Part shown: one piece after another, positions 1 through 5,730 of the stretch | How the letters are laid out: each line of letters opens with the position of its first letter | How positions within the stretch are numbered: the first letter of the stretch is position 1 | From: Ignavibacteriota bacterium | GTDB lineage: Bacteria; Bacteroidota; Ignavibacteria; Tepidaquicellales; Tepidaquicellaceae | Reading direction: 5' to 3' | DNA: 7,518 nucleotides | Assembly: GCA_003135995.1 (NCBI GenBank) | Contig: PNBM01000293.1 | Coordinates: forward strand, 12,733-20,250 | Notes under the pieces: model-generated | Told to the model about the DNA's origin: nothing | The model's database searches: none | The model's input: the letters and a program-made list of their open reading frames with translations, nothing else | Translations under genes and position numbers: made by a program

Positions 1-1
1 A

Positions 2-61
2 AGCAATTATGAGGAAATGATAAAAATAATTTACGAAAATAATACTAAACTTTTCTTTTAA
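2..61 (+). CDS. C-terminal fragment of an unidentified gene running in from the left edge
   Basis: The frame starting at base 2 is open from the window edge and ends at a TAA at 59-61. It gives 19 residues, SNYEEMIKIIYENNTKLFF. The ending, a helix followed by N-x-K-L-F, resembles the extreme C-terminus of TatD-like or other amidohydrolase-fold metal hydrolases, which often end in N-x-x-x-LF. Nineteen residues cannot establish a family, so this is only a hint. The reading is supported by its sense-like composition and by the AT-rich, non-coding-looking DNA that follows the stop. It could equally be a chance open stretch. Confidence 0.35.
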   Translation, partial: SNYEEMIKIIYENNTKLFF

Positions 62-201
62 ATAAGAAACAGTTGTAACAATTATACGCAGGAAGCGTAA
101 TAAAAATAAGTATCAACATTAACGAATATAAATTTATCTATTTATTATTATAATATATTAATTTATTTTTATTCCAAATTATTTAATTAAACGACCAAAT
201 T
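62..201 (+). promoter_or_regulatory. AT-rich leader upstream of the DUF4190-dut pair, possible promoter
   Basis: This 140-base gap has no open frame of note. It holds a small hairpin (TACGC at 85-89, GCGTA at 95-99, loop AGGAA) with no T-run after it, so it is not a convincing terminator. A TATAAT hexamer lies at 149-154, but no -35 box stands at a suitable distance and the DNA is so AT-rich that this may be chance. Position alone makes this the likely promoter region for the two genes that follow. Confidence 0.25.
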
Positions 202-603
202 ATGAACAATCAATTACATTTTTATCAGGACAGCAATTTAGGCGGTTATACTCCTCCACCACCACCGGTGCCTCCGGCAAGTTTTGTTCCTCCTCCGCCT
301 CCTCCGGCACCATCCGGATTTAACATGCAACAAGACAAAGCAAGTTCTGCAGCTGTTTGGGCATTGGTACTTGGAATTGCTTCGTGGGTTCTTTGCGGAT
401 TTTTAGCTGCTATACCTGCATGGATTGTTGGAAAGATTGAAATAAATAAAATTAATTCAGGACGTTCTTCGCAGGCAGGTAAAACTATGGCAACTGTAGG
501 AATGTGGTTGGGAATAATTCAAACTATTTTAGGAATATTGGCTATTATTGCTTTAATCGTTTTGCTTAGCCTTGGATTATTGTCTGATATATTAAAGAAT
601 TAG
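202..603 (+). CDS. Small proline-rich membrane protein, DUF4190-type
   Basis: A 133-residue protein. Residues 1-17 are polar. Residues 18-37 form a proline-rich stretch broken by V, A and S. Two hydrophobic segments follow, at about 51-77 and 97-128, joined by a basic loop (G-K-I-E-I-N-K-I-N-S-G-R). The pattern A-L-V-L-G-I-x-S, then I-P-A-W-I-V-G-K-I-x-x-x-K-I, then G-K-T-M-A-T-V-G-M-W-L-G-I-I matches the DUF4190 two-helix domain as I know it. In that family a soluble low-complexity arm precedes a membrane hairpin. The function is unknown; a scaffold or protein-binding role for the proline arm is inference. The ATG start is clear but has no Shine-Dalgarno sequence. The stop lies 5 bases before dut, so the two are probably co-transcribed. 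Confidence is high that it is a gene and moderate for the family. Confidence 0.8.
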   Translation: MNNQLHFYQDSNLGGYTPPPPPVPPASFVPPPPPPAPSGFNMQQDKASSAAVWALVLGIASWVLCGFLAAIPAWIVGKIEINKINSGRSSQAGKTMATVGMWLGIIQTILGILAIIALIVLLSLGLLSDILKN

Positions 604-608
604 TAATA

Positions 609-1052
609 TTGAAAATTTTAATTAAAAAGTTTAATCCGAAAATAAATTCCGTTTTACCGGTTTATAAAACCGAACATTCATCAGGGCTGGATTTGGCTTC
701 TTCATCAGAAGAACCTATCATAATTCAGCCCCTGGAAACAAAAATAATTCCTACTAATTGGGTTTTTGAAATACCGCACGGCTTTGAAGGTCAGGTCAGA
801 CCTCGCAGCGGACTTGCATTAAAACATAACATAACCGTTTTAAATACTCCCGGAACAATTGATGCAGATTACCGCGGCGAAATAAAAGTTTTATTGATTA
901 ATCTCGGCAAAGAAAGATTCACTATTAACTTTGGTGACAGGATTGCTCAGTTGATAATATCCGGATATCAAAAAGCTGATCTGGTGATAGCAGAATCCTT
1001 ATCTGATACTGAAAGAAATGAAGGCGGATACGGCAGCACAGGAACAAAATAA
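609..1052 (+). CDS. dut: dUTPase (deoxyuridine 5'-triphosphate nucleotidohydrolase)
   Basis: Hydrolyses dUTP to dUMP and pyrophosphate, keeping uracil out of DNA and supplying dUMP for dTMP synthesis. It is a cytosolic homotrimer in this family. All five family motifs are present in order: SGLDLAS (25-31), RPRSGLALK (64-72), GTIDADYRGEI (82-92), RIAQLII (111-117) and the C-terminal lid GGYGSTG (139-145). D85 corresponds to the water-activating aspartate, and Y88 to the tyrosine that selects deoxyribose. The length of 147 residues is normal. The start is a TTG 5 bases after the DUF4190 stop. It gives the usual M-K-x-x-I-K N-terminus, and no in-frame ATG lies nearby. The tight spacing suggests an operon and possible translational coupling. 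Only the choice of TTG start is uncertain. Confidence 0.97.
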   Translation: MKILIKKFNPKINSVLPVYKTEHSSGLDLASSSEEPIIIQPLETKIIPTNWVFEIPHGFEGQVRPRSGLALKHNITVLNTPGTIDADYRGEIKVLLINLGKERFTINFGDRIAQLIISGYQKADLVIAESLSDTERNEGGYGSTGTK

Positions 1053-1057
1053 ATAAT

Positions 1058-1089
1058 GAAATAGCGAAATGGCGAAATAGTGAAGTAAG
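1058..1089. repeat. Four imperfect 8-bp tandem units after dut
   Basis: Directly after the dut stop lie the units GAAATAGC, GAAATGGC, GAAATAGT and GAAGTAAG, each differing from its neighbours by one or a few bases. The array is not part of a gene on the plus strand. It looks like a decaying microsatellite-like tract of the kind that varies in copy number between strains; that last point is inference. Confidence 0.75.
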
Positions 1090-1136
1090 ATTAAGAATAT
1101 AGCACGCAGATAATAAGAAGTATCAGATTTTTTCTC

Positions 1137-1163
1137 TCATTCCCAATCCCTGATTGGGAATGA
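1137..1163. repeat. Perfect 12-bp palindromic hairpin just before rsmI
   Basis: The left arm TCATTCCCAATC (1137-1148) and right arm GATTGGGAATGA (1152-1163) pair perfectly around a 3-base CCT loop. The right arm ends 4 bases before the TTG start of rsmI, so in the transcript the stem would occupy the place of the ribosome binding site. No proper T-run follows (only a short CTTTTG), which argues against a classical intrinsic terminator. A REP-like dispersed intergenic palindrome is the more likely reading, but only its structure is seen here. Confidence 0.8.
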
Positions 1164-1167
1164 ACTT

Positions 1168-1878
1168 TTGACAAACTTTAAAACTTTAAAACTAATTTTA
1201 GGAAATCTATACATAGTATCTACTCCCATAGGAAACTACTCCGATTTAACTTTGCGGGCATTTAATATACTTAAATTAAGCGATTACATCATTTGTGAAG
1301 ATTTTAAAACAACATCCCGCTTAATCAAGTTTTTCAATATTCAAAAAGAACTCAAATTATTAAATGAACATAATGAGAAAGATGAAATAATTATTGATGA
1401 ATTTATTAATGATTTACTGAACGGCAAAAATATTTCATTAGTTTCAGATTGCGGAACACCTGTCTGGGCTGACCCCGGGAAAAAACTATTAGAAAGATGC
1501 ATCGAATTAAAAATTCACCTCGATTTTATTAATGGTTCAAACTCAATTCTTGCCGCACTGGTGATTTCCGGATTTGATATAAGCAGATTTCATTACATAG
1601 GATTTTTATCTCAAAAAAGAGAAATAAGAAAGAAAGAACTGCGCAATCTTAAAAATATGCAAAAAACTTTTATACTGCTTGAAACACCATACAGATTGAA
1701 CACAATAATAAAAGATATTGCAGAAGAACTACCCGATAGAGATTTATTTATCGGGATGGATTTAACTACTAAGGATGAAATGCATTTACGCGGCAAAGCT
1801 TCAGAAATATTATCACAACTCTCTGCACAAAACAAAGAAAATCTCAAAGGCGAATTCGTTATCGTCGTAAGAAAATAA
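1168..1878 (+). CDS. rsmI: RsmI-type 16S rRNA (cytidine-2'-O)-methyltransferase, divergent
   Basis: RsmI uses S-adenosylmethionine to methylate the 2'-OH of C1402 in 16S rRNA, at the ribosomal decoding centre. Family marks along the 236 residues are LYIVSTPIGN (14-23), CED (43-45), HNE (68-70), SDCGTPVWADPG (93-104), LETPYRL (171-177, family YESPHRL), LTTKDEMHLRG (199-209) and KGEFVIVV (228-235). Several positions are unusual. The normally invariant PGPSA of the cofactor site reads NGSNS (122-126), and CEDTRH reads CEDFKT. The protein also lacks the roughly 40-residue C-terminal extension of E. coli RsmI. It could be a divergent orthologue or a relative with another target. The TTG start gives about 13 residues before the first motif. 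An in-frame stop at 1114-1116 limits upstream alternatives, and no in-frame ATG fits. Confidence 0.85.
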   Translation: MTNFKTLKLILGNLYIVSTPIGNYSDLTLRAFNILKLSDYIICEDFKTTSRLIKFFNIQKELKLLNEHNEKDEIIIDEFINDLLNGKNISLVSDCGTPVWADPGKKLLERCIELKIHLDFINGSNSILAALVISGFDISRFHYIGFLSQKREIRKKELRNLKNMQKTFILLETPYRLNTIIKDIAEELPDRDLFIGMDLTTKDEMHLRGKASEILSQLSAQNKENLKGEFVIVVRK

Positions 1879-1895
1879 ATCTTCATTTTTTCTTC

Positions 1896-1915
1896 CCCCT
1901 TTGAGGGTCAAGGGG
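1896..1915. repeat. C/G-rich hairpin downstream of rsmI
   Basis: CCCCTTTGA (1896-1904) pairs with TCAAGGGG (1908-1915) around a GGG loop, with one bulged T. It begins 17 bases after the rsmI stop. The T-rich run lies before the stem rather than after it, so a plus-strand intrinsic terminator is not well supported. Its C/G-rich arms stand out strongly from the AT-rich surroundings, as dispersed intergenic palindromes often do. Confidence 0.6.
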
Positions 1916-1959
1916 TTCCTTGCATCTTGTGCGAATTTAAAGACTTACCAATTCGTTTA

Positions 1960-1995
1960 TGTCAGGGAGTCCACGTTCTTTAGCTACTCCCGACA
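1960..1995. repeat. Inverted repeat between rsmI and purM
   Basis: TGTCAGGGAGT (1960-1970) pairs with ACTCCCGACA (1986-1995) over ten base pairs with a single bulged A, enclosing a 15-base loop. A smaller inverted repeat (CGAATT at 1932-1937, AATTCG at 1950-1955) sits just upstream. No T-run follows on either strand. Together with the C/G hairpin and the tandem tract that follows, most of the 207-base gap before purM consists of repeat structure rather than unique sequence. Confidence 0.65.
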
Positions 1996-2003
1996 CAAAA
2001 TAT

Positions 2004-2042
2004 CTTGATAAACTTGATGAACTTGATAAACTTGATGAACTT
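2004..2042. repeat. 9-bp tandem repeat (18-bp higher unit) before purM
   Basis: CTTGATAAA and CTTGATGAA alternate as two identical 18-base copies (2004-2021 and 2022-2039), then a partial CTT. A loose relative, TTGATAAA, follows at 2052-2059. A period of 9 keeps the reading frame, so one plus-strand frame reads L-D-K-L-D-E repeatedly. The exact identity of the 18-base copies suggests recent slippage or duplication. The tract ends 43 bases before the purM start. Confidence 0.85.
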
Positions 2043-2085
2043 ATTTCTGAATTGATAAAAGCGCCTAATTTTAGTAGATTTACAG

Positions 2086-3084
2086 GTGATTATATCATAC
2101 AAAACTTCGGGAGTAGATATTAAGAAAGCCGACGATTTTGTCCATCAAATAAAACCCCTTGCAAAAAAAACATTTACGAAAAGTGTTTTAAGTGGAATTG
2201 GAAATTTTGGTGCATTTTTTGAACCGGAATTTAAAAATTTAACTAAACCCGTACTCGTTTCAAGTGTTGATGGAGTAGGCACAAAAATCAAAATTGCCGC
2301 GGCTTTAAACAAATTCGACACAGTCGGCGAGGACCTCGTTAATCATTGTGTAAACGATATCGCTGTATGCGGCGCAATTCCGTTGTTCTTTCTCGATTAT
2401 TATGCCACAGGCAAACTTAATAAATCCGATGCATATGATATTGTAAGTGGTCTTGCAAGAGGCTGCAGGAATAATAACCTGTCTCTCATCGGAGGTGAAA
2501 CCGCTGAAATGCCGGGACTATATGAAAAAAATGATTTTGACCTTGCCGGAGCTATAGTTGGTGTTATAGATAAGAAAAATATTCTTAATTCACGTAATGT
2601 AAAATCCGGGGATGTATTAGTGGGATTGGGTTCAAACGGATTGCATACAAACGGATATTCACTGGTTAGAAAAATATTTGATTCGAAAAAGAAATTGAAT
2701 ATTTTTTATAAAGAAATAAATAATACAATCGGATTGGAATTACTTAAAGTTCATAAATCGTATCTAAAAGTAATTCAATCTTCATTGAAATCATTTAAAA
2801 TAAAATCAATTTCGCACATAACAGGCGGCGGTATTATAGGCAATACAAAACGTGTGATACCTAAAGACAAAATACTTGATATAGATTGGACATCCTGGAA
2901 GAGGCCTTTTATATTTGATTTAATACAGAAAAAAGGCTATGTGGGTGAATTGGATATGAGAAGGACATTTAACCTCGGTATAGGTTTAATTTTTATTCTC
3001 TCAAAGAACGAAGCTGAAAATTTCGTAAAATTTCTTTATAAAAATTTTAAAGAAAAAAGTTATTTAATTGGAAATGTAAAATAA
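2086..3084 (+). CDS. purM: Phosphoribosylformylglycinamidine cyclo-ligase (AIR synthetase)
   Basis: Closes the imidazole ring of FGAM with ATP to make AIR, the fifth step of de novo purine synthesis, in the cytosol. Family marks in order are SYKTSGVDI (4-12), VDGVGTK (61-67), VNDIAVCGAIPLFFLDYYA (89-107), GGETAEMPGLY (136-146), GLGSNGLHTNGYSLVRK (180-196), HITGGGIIGN (244-253) and MRRTFNLGIG (291-300). The glycine-rich loop and the acidic ATP-binding stretches typical of the PurM/HypE fold are intact. The length of 332 residues is slightly short of the usual 340-350, mostly at the C-terminus. The start is GTG at 2086, which places S-Y-K at the normal distance from the N-terminus; no ATG is available nearby. 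No Shine-Dalgarno sequence is seen. It is isolated from other purine genes in this window. Confidence 0.96.
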   Translation: MIISYKTSGVDIKKADDFVHQIKPLAKKTFTKSVLSGIGNFGAFFEPEFKNLTKPVLVSSVDGVGTKIKIAAALNKFDTVGEDLVNHCVNDIAVCGAIPLFFLDYYATGKLNKSDAYDIVSGLARGCRNNNLSLIGGETAEMPGLYEKNDFDLAGAIVGVIDKKNILNSRNVKSGDVLVGLGSNGLHTNGYSLVRKIFDSKKKLNIFYKEINNTIGLELLKVHKSYLKVIQSSLKSFKIKSISHITGGGIIGNTKRVIPKDKILDIDWTSWKRPFIFDLIQKKGYVGELDMRRTFNLGIGLIFILSKNEAENFVKFLYKNFKEKSYLIGNVK

Positions 3085-3106
3085 ATTTTTAAAAAATATA
3101 TAAACC

Positions 3107-3112
3107 GAGGAG
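3107..3112 (+). promoter_or_regulatory. Strong Shine-Dalgarno sequence for lat
   Basis: GAGGAG lies 4 bases before the ATG of the aminotransferase gene. It fixes that start. It is also the only clear ribosome binding site in front of any gene in this window, where the other starts have AT-rich leaders. This suggests stronger or differently controlled translation of this gene. Confidence 0.8.
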
Positions 3113-3116
3113 TATT

Positions 3117-4442
3117 ATGAGTACAGGTATTTTTATTCGTCCCGAAGAAGTTCAAGATTCATTAAAGAAATTTATGCTTGTCGACGGGTTCGATATGACG
3201 TTAGATTTAACAGATTCTATTGGTTCCTTCCTTTATGATTCAAAACATAAAAAAAAATTACTCGATTTTTTTACATTTGTTGCATCAAGCCCTCTGGGTA
3301 TGAACCATCCAAAACTGAACAACGAAGAATTCATTAATCTAATTGGAAAAATTGCAATCAGTAAACCTTCTTTATCGGATATCTATGTAAAAGAACAAGC
3401 TGAATTTGTTGAGACTTTTTTTAAAATTGCTGTCCCCTCTTATTTTAAGTATGCTTTCTTTATCGAAGGTGGAACAATGGCTGTTGAGAATACATTAAAG
3501 GCTGCATTTGATTGGAAAGTCAGAAAAAATTTTGAAAAAGGATATAAAGAAGAAAAAGGTTCGAAAATTATTCACTTTCATCAGTCATTTCACGGTAGGT
3601 CAGGTTATTCTCTTTCATTAACAAATACGGACCCTGTAAAAATAAATTATTTCCCAAAATTCAAATGGCCCAGAATATTAAATCCTAAAGTTACTTTCCC
3701 GCTTAATGAAGAAAATCTTGCTGAAGTTATTAAATCTGAAAATATTGCCATCGAACAAATCAAACAGGCGCTTATTGATTATAAAGATGACATAGCAGGA
3801 TTAATAATTGAAATTATTCAAGGTGAAGGCGGAGATAACCATTTCAGAAAAGAATTCTTTTTGAAGCTAAGAGAAATTTGTGATGAGAATGATGTACTTT
3901 TTATTGCTGATGAAGTTCAAACAGGTATAGGTTTGACAGGAAAATGGTGGGCACATCAGCATTTCGTGCAACCTGATATAATTTCCTTCGGTAAAAAAAC
4001 TCAGGTTTGCGGCATTCTTGCAACAAAACGTCTGGATGAAGTAGAAGAGAATGTATTTAGAAAACCCAGCAGAATTAATTCTACCTGGGGCGGAAACATT
4101 GTCGATATGTTCAGGTTCAAACGTATTCTTGAAATAATCGAACAGGATGACTTAGTGAAAAATGCAGAGGTCACAGGAGTTCATTTACAAACAAGAATTC
4201 AGGAATTATTTATAAAATATCCTGATAAAGTATTTAATCCGAGAGGACTCGGTTTATTCTGTGCATTCGATACAAAAGATTCGGATATGCGAAATTCGAT
4301 TTCACAACTGGCAATGAAAAACGGATTATTAATTCTCGGCTGCGGCGAAAAAACTATTCGATTCAGACCTACACTTTGCGTTACGAAAGATGAAATTGAT
4401 ATGGGAATAGATATTCTTGATAAAATAATTAAAGATGTATAA
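3117..4442 (+). CDS. lat: L-lysine 6-aminotransferase (PLP-dependent, class III)
   Basis: Transfers the epsilon-amino group of L-lysine to 2-oxoglutarate, giving glutamate and 2-aminoadipate 6-semialdehyde, which cyclises to piperideine-6-carboxylate. The 441 residues closely follow the Mycobacterium tuberculosis LAT (Rv3290c) as I recall it: GGTMAVENTLKAAFDWK (118-134), FHGRSGYSLSLTNT (158-171), IQGEGGDNHFRKEFF (234-248), DEVQTGIGLTGKWWA (265-279), GKKTQVCG (292-299), NSTWGGN (321-327) and IRFRP (414-418). K293 is the expected Schiff-base lysine, and D265 the pyridine-nitrogen partner. E237 matches the switch glutamate, and R161 and R415 the carboxylate-binding arginines. These marks separate it from ornithine and GABA aminotransferases. 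It lies 32 bases after purM, but no other lysine gene is nearby. Its job could be lysine catabolism or supply of 2-aminoadipate; the window does not decide. Confidence 0.93.
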   Translation: MSTGIFIRPEEVQDSLKKFMLVDGFDMTLDLTDSIGSFLYDSKHKKKLLDFFTFVASSPLGMNHPKLNNEEFINLIGKIAISKPSLSDIYVKEQAEFVETFFKIAVPSYFKYAFFIEGGTMAVENTLKAAFDWKVRKNFEKGYKEEKGSKIIHFHQSFHGRSGYSLSLTNTDPVKINYFPKFKWPRILNPKVTFPLNEENLAEVIKSENIAIEQIKQALIDYKDDIAGLIIEIIQGEGGDNHFRKEFFLKLREICDENDVLFIADEVQTGIGLTGKWWAHQHFVQPDIISFGKKTQVCGILATKRLDEVEENVFRKPSRINSTWGGNIVDMFRFKRILEIIEQDDLVKNAEVTGVHLQTRIQELFIKYPDKVFNPRGLGLFCAFDTKDSDMRNSISQLAMKNGLLILGCGEKTIRFRPTLCVTKDEIDMGIDILDKIIKDV

Positions 4443-4610
4443 AAGATTTCTTGTTAGATAATCTTAATTAAAATATATAGCATCATTAAAGGAAGATTCT
4501 CAAATAAGCGCTTTCGATAAAAGTAATTTCTATGCGGATAAATTATATGTCGTGAATATTTGCGCTGTGGTTACAAATTTAGTCTCACTAAGATTATTTT
4601 AAACGGTTTA

Positions 4611-4648
4611 TTATTTCCGGAATTAATTAAACGTTAAACCGGAAATAA
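4611..4648. repeat. 10-bp inverted repeat at the convergent lat/ychF junction
   Basis: TTATTTCCGG (4611-4620) and CCGGAAATAA (4639-4648) are perfect inverted repeats around an 18-base spacer. The right arm lies inside the last codons of ychF. A competing 7-bp pairing, CGGTTTA (4604-4610) with TAAACCG (4635-4641), shares bases with it. The position between converging genes suggests a bidirectional 3' end or terminator, but neither strand has a following T-run. The rest of the 184-base gap (4443-4626) shows no gene; a 9-bp inverted repeat (4458-4466 and 4589-4597) brackets much of it. Confidence 0.5.
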
Positions 4649-5730
4649 GTTAAATCTCCGTCTTCAATTATATAATCTTTTCCTTCGATGTGAATCAATC
4701 CTTTTTCTTTAACTGCATGCTCCGAACGTAATTCAATTAAATCTTTGTATTTCATAATTTCTGCTCTTATAAATCCCCTCTCGATATCTGTATGGATTTT
4801 TCCTGCTGCCTGCGGAGCTTTCAAATTATTACCTATAGTCCACGAATGAAGTTCTTTTTCGTTTGCTGTATAAAATGTTATTAACTCGAGAAGTTTGTAA
4901 GCTTTCCTTATTAGCCTGTTTAATCCTGATTCTTCCAATCCCAGGTCTTTTATGAATTCCAATTTCTCCTCTTTTGTTTCGAGGTTGGCAATTTCAGATT
5001 CGATTTGTACGGAAAGATTTAGAAATCTTGCGCCTTCTTTTTCTGCTATGTCTTTCACGACTTGAGAATATTTATTTCCCTTAACACCTTTTTCATCGAC
5101 ATTAGCCACGTATAAAACGGGAACATCAGTCAGAAACTGCATCATCTTCATAATTTCTTTTCCTTCATCATCGAGCGTAATCGTATAATATCTCGCAAGT
5201 CTTGACTGTGCAAAATGAGCTTTTAGACCTTCAAGAACTTCAACTTCTTTTTTTACTTTTTTATCTCCTGTTTTTAAACTTTTTGATATTCTTTCAAGAC
5301 GTCTTTCAAGTGAATCTATATCTTTTAAAATTAACTCAGTCTCTACAGTTTCAATGTCGCTTGCTGGGTCAATTTTATTGTCAACGTGTATTACATTTTC
5401 ATCTTCAAAACACCTTACGATGTGAATAATTGCATTAACTTCCTTTATATGAGAAAGAAACTGGTTTCCGAGTCCTTCACCTTTTGAAGCTCCACGAACT
5501 AATCCGGCAATATCAACGAATTCAATTGTACTTGGCACAATCTTCTTTGCATTGTAAATTTTTTGAAGTTCATCCATCCTGTAGTCCGGTACGAATATTG
5601 TTCCGACATTCGGCTCAATGGTGCAAAAAGGATAGTTTGAAGCTTCAGCATTTCTTGATTCAGTTAATGCATTAAACAATGTCGATTTTCCAACATTCGG
5701 TAATCCTATTATTCCTGTCTGTAATGGCAT
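4627..5730 (-). CDS. ychF: YchF/Obg-family ATPase
   Basis: YchF is a TRAFAC-class P-loop protein that binds ribosomes and hydrolyses ATP in preference to GTP. It has been linked to translation and stress responses. The 367 residues have the normal length and layout: P-loop GLPNVGKST (9-17), the NYPFCTIEPNVG stretch with the conserved cysteine C36 (32-43), DIAGLVRGASKGEGLGN (73-89), NVDE (210-213) in place of the GTPase NKxD, which underlies the ATP preference, and a C-terminal TGS domain from about 282 to 365 (FYTANEKELHSWT, KAPQAAGKIHTD, GDLTYFRFNV). A helical coiled-coil arm spans roughly 125-180. Its ATG shares an A with the stop of the upstream membrane protein (TAATG), so translational coupling is likely. 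No Shine-Dalgarno sequence is seen. Confidence 0.97.
   Translation of the reverse strand: MPLQTGIIGLPNVGKSTLFNALTESRNAEASNYPFCTIEPNVGTIFVPDYRMDELQKIYNAKKIVPSTIEFVDIAGLVRGASKGEGLGNQFLSHIKEVNAIIHIVRCFEDENVIHVDNKIDPASDIETVETELILKDIDSLERRLERISKSLKTGDKKVKKEVEVLEGLKAHFAQSRLARYYTITLDDEGKEIMKMMQFLTDVPVLYVANVDEKGVKGNKYSQVVKDIAEKEGARFLNLSVQIESEIANLETKEEKLEFIKDLGLEESGLNRLIRKAYKLLELITFYTANEKELHSWTIGNNLKAPQAAGKIHTDIERGFIRAEIMKYKDLIELRSEHAVKEKGLIHIEGKDYIIEDGDLTYFRFNV

Noticed and set aside
1611..1886. 91-codon minus-strand open frame opposite rsmI
   Set aside because: It lies antisense to well-conserved RsmI motifs, has no recognisable domain, and its serine/isoleucine-rich composition is what the complement of an AT-rich gene gives.
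1885..1920. Intrinsic terminator after rsmI
   Set aside because: The hairpin at 1896-1915 has its T-run before the stem, and TTCCTTGC after it is too weak to call on the plus strand.
4443..4466. Weak AAGATT/AATCTT hairpin as the lat terminator
   Set aside because: It has only six AT-rich pairs, an 11-base loop and no T-run; such pairings are common by chance in this composition.
5202..5675. Two plus-strand open frames (5202-5429 and 5484-5675) opposite ychF
   Set aside because: Both are the complement of conserved YchF coding sequence, with biased Leu/Phe/Gln composition and no start signals.
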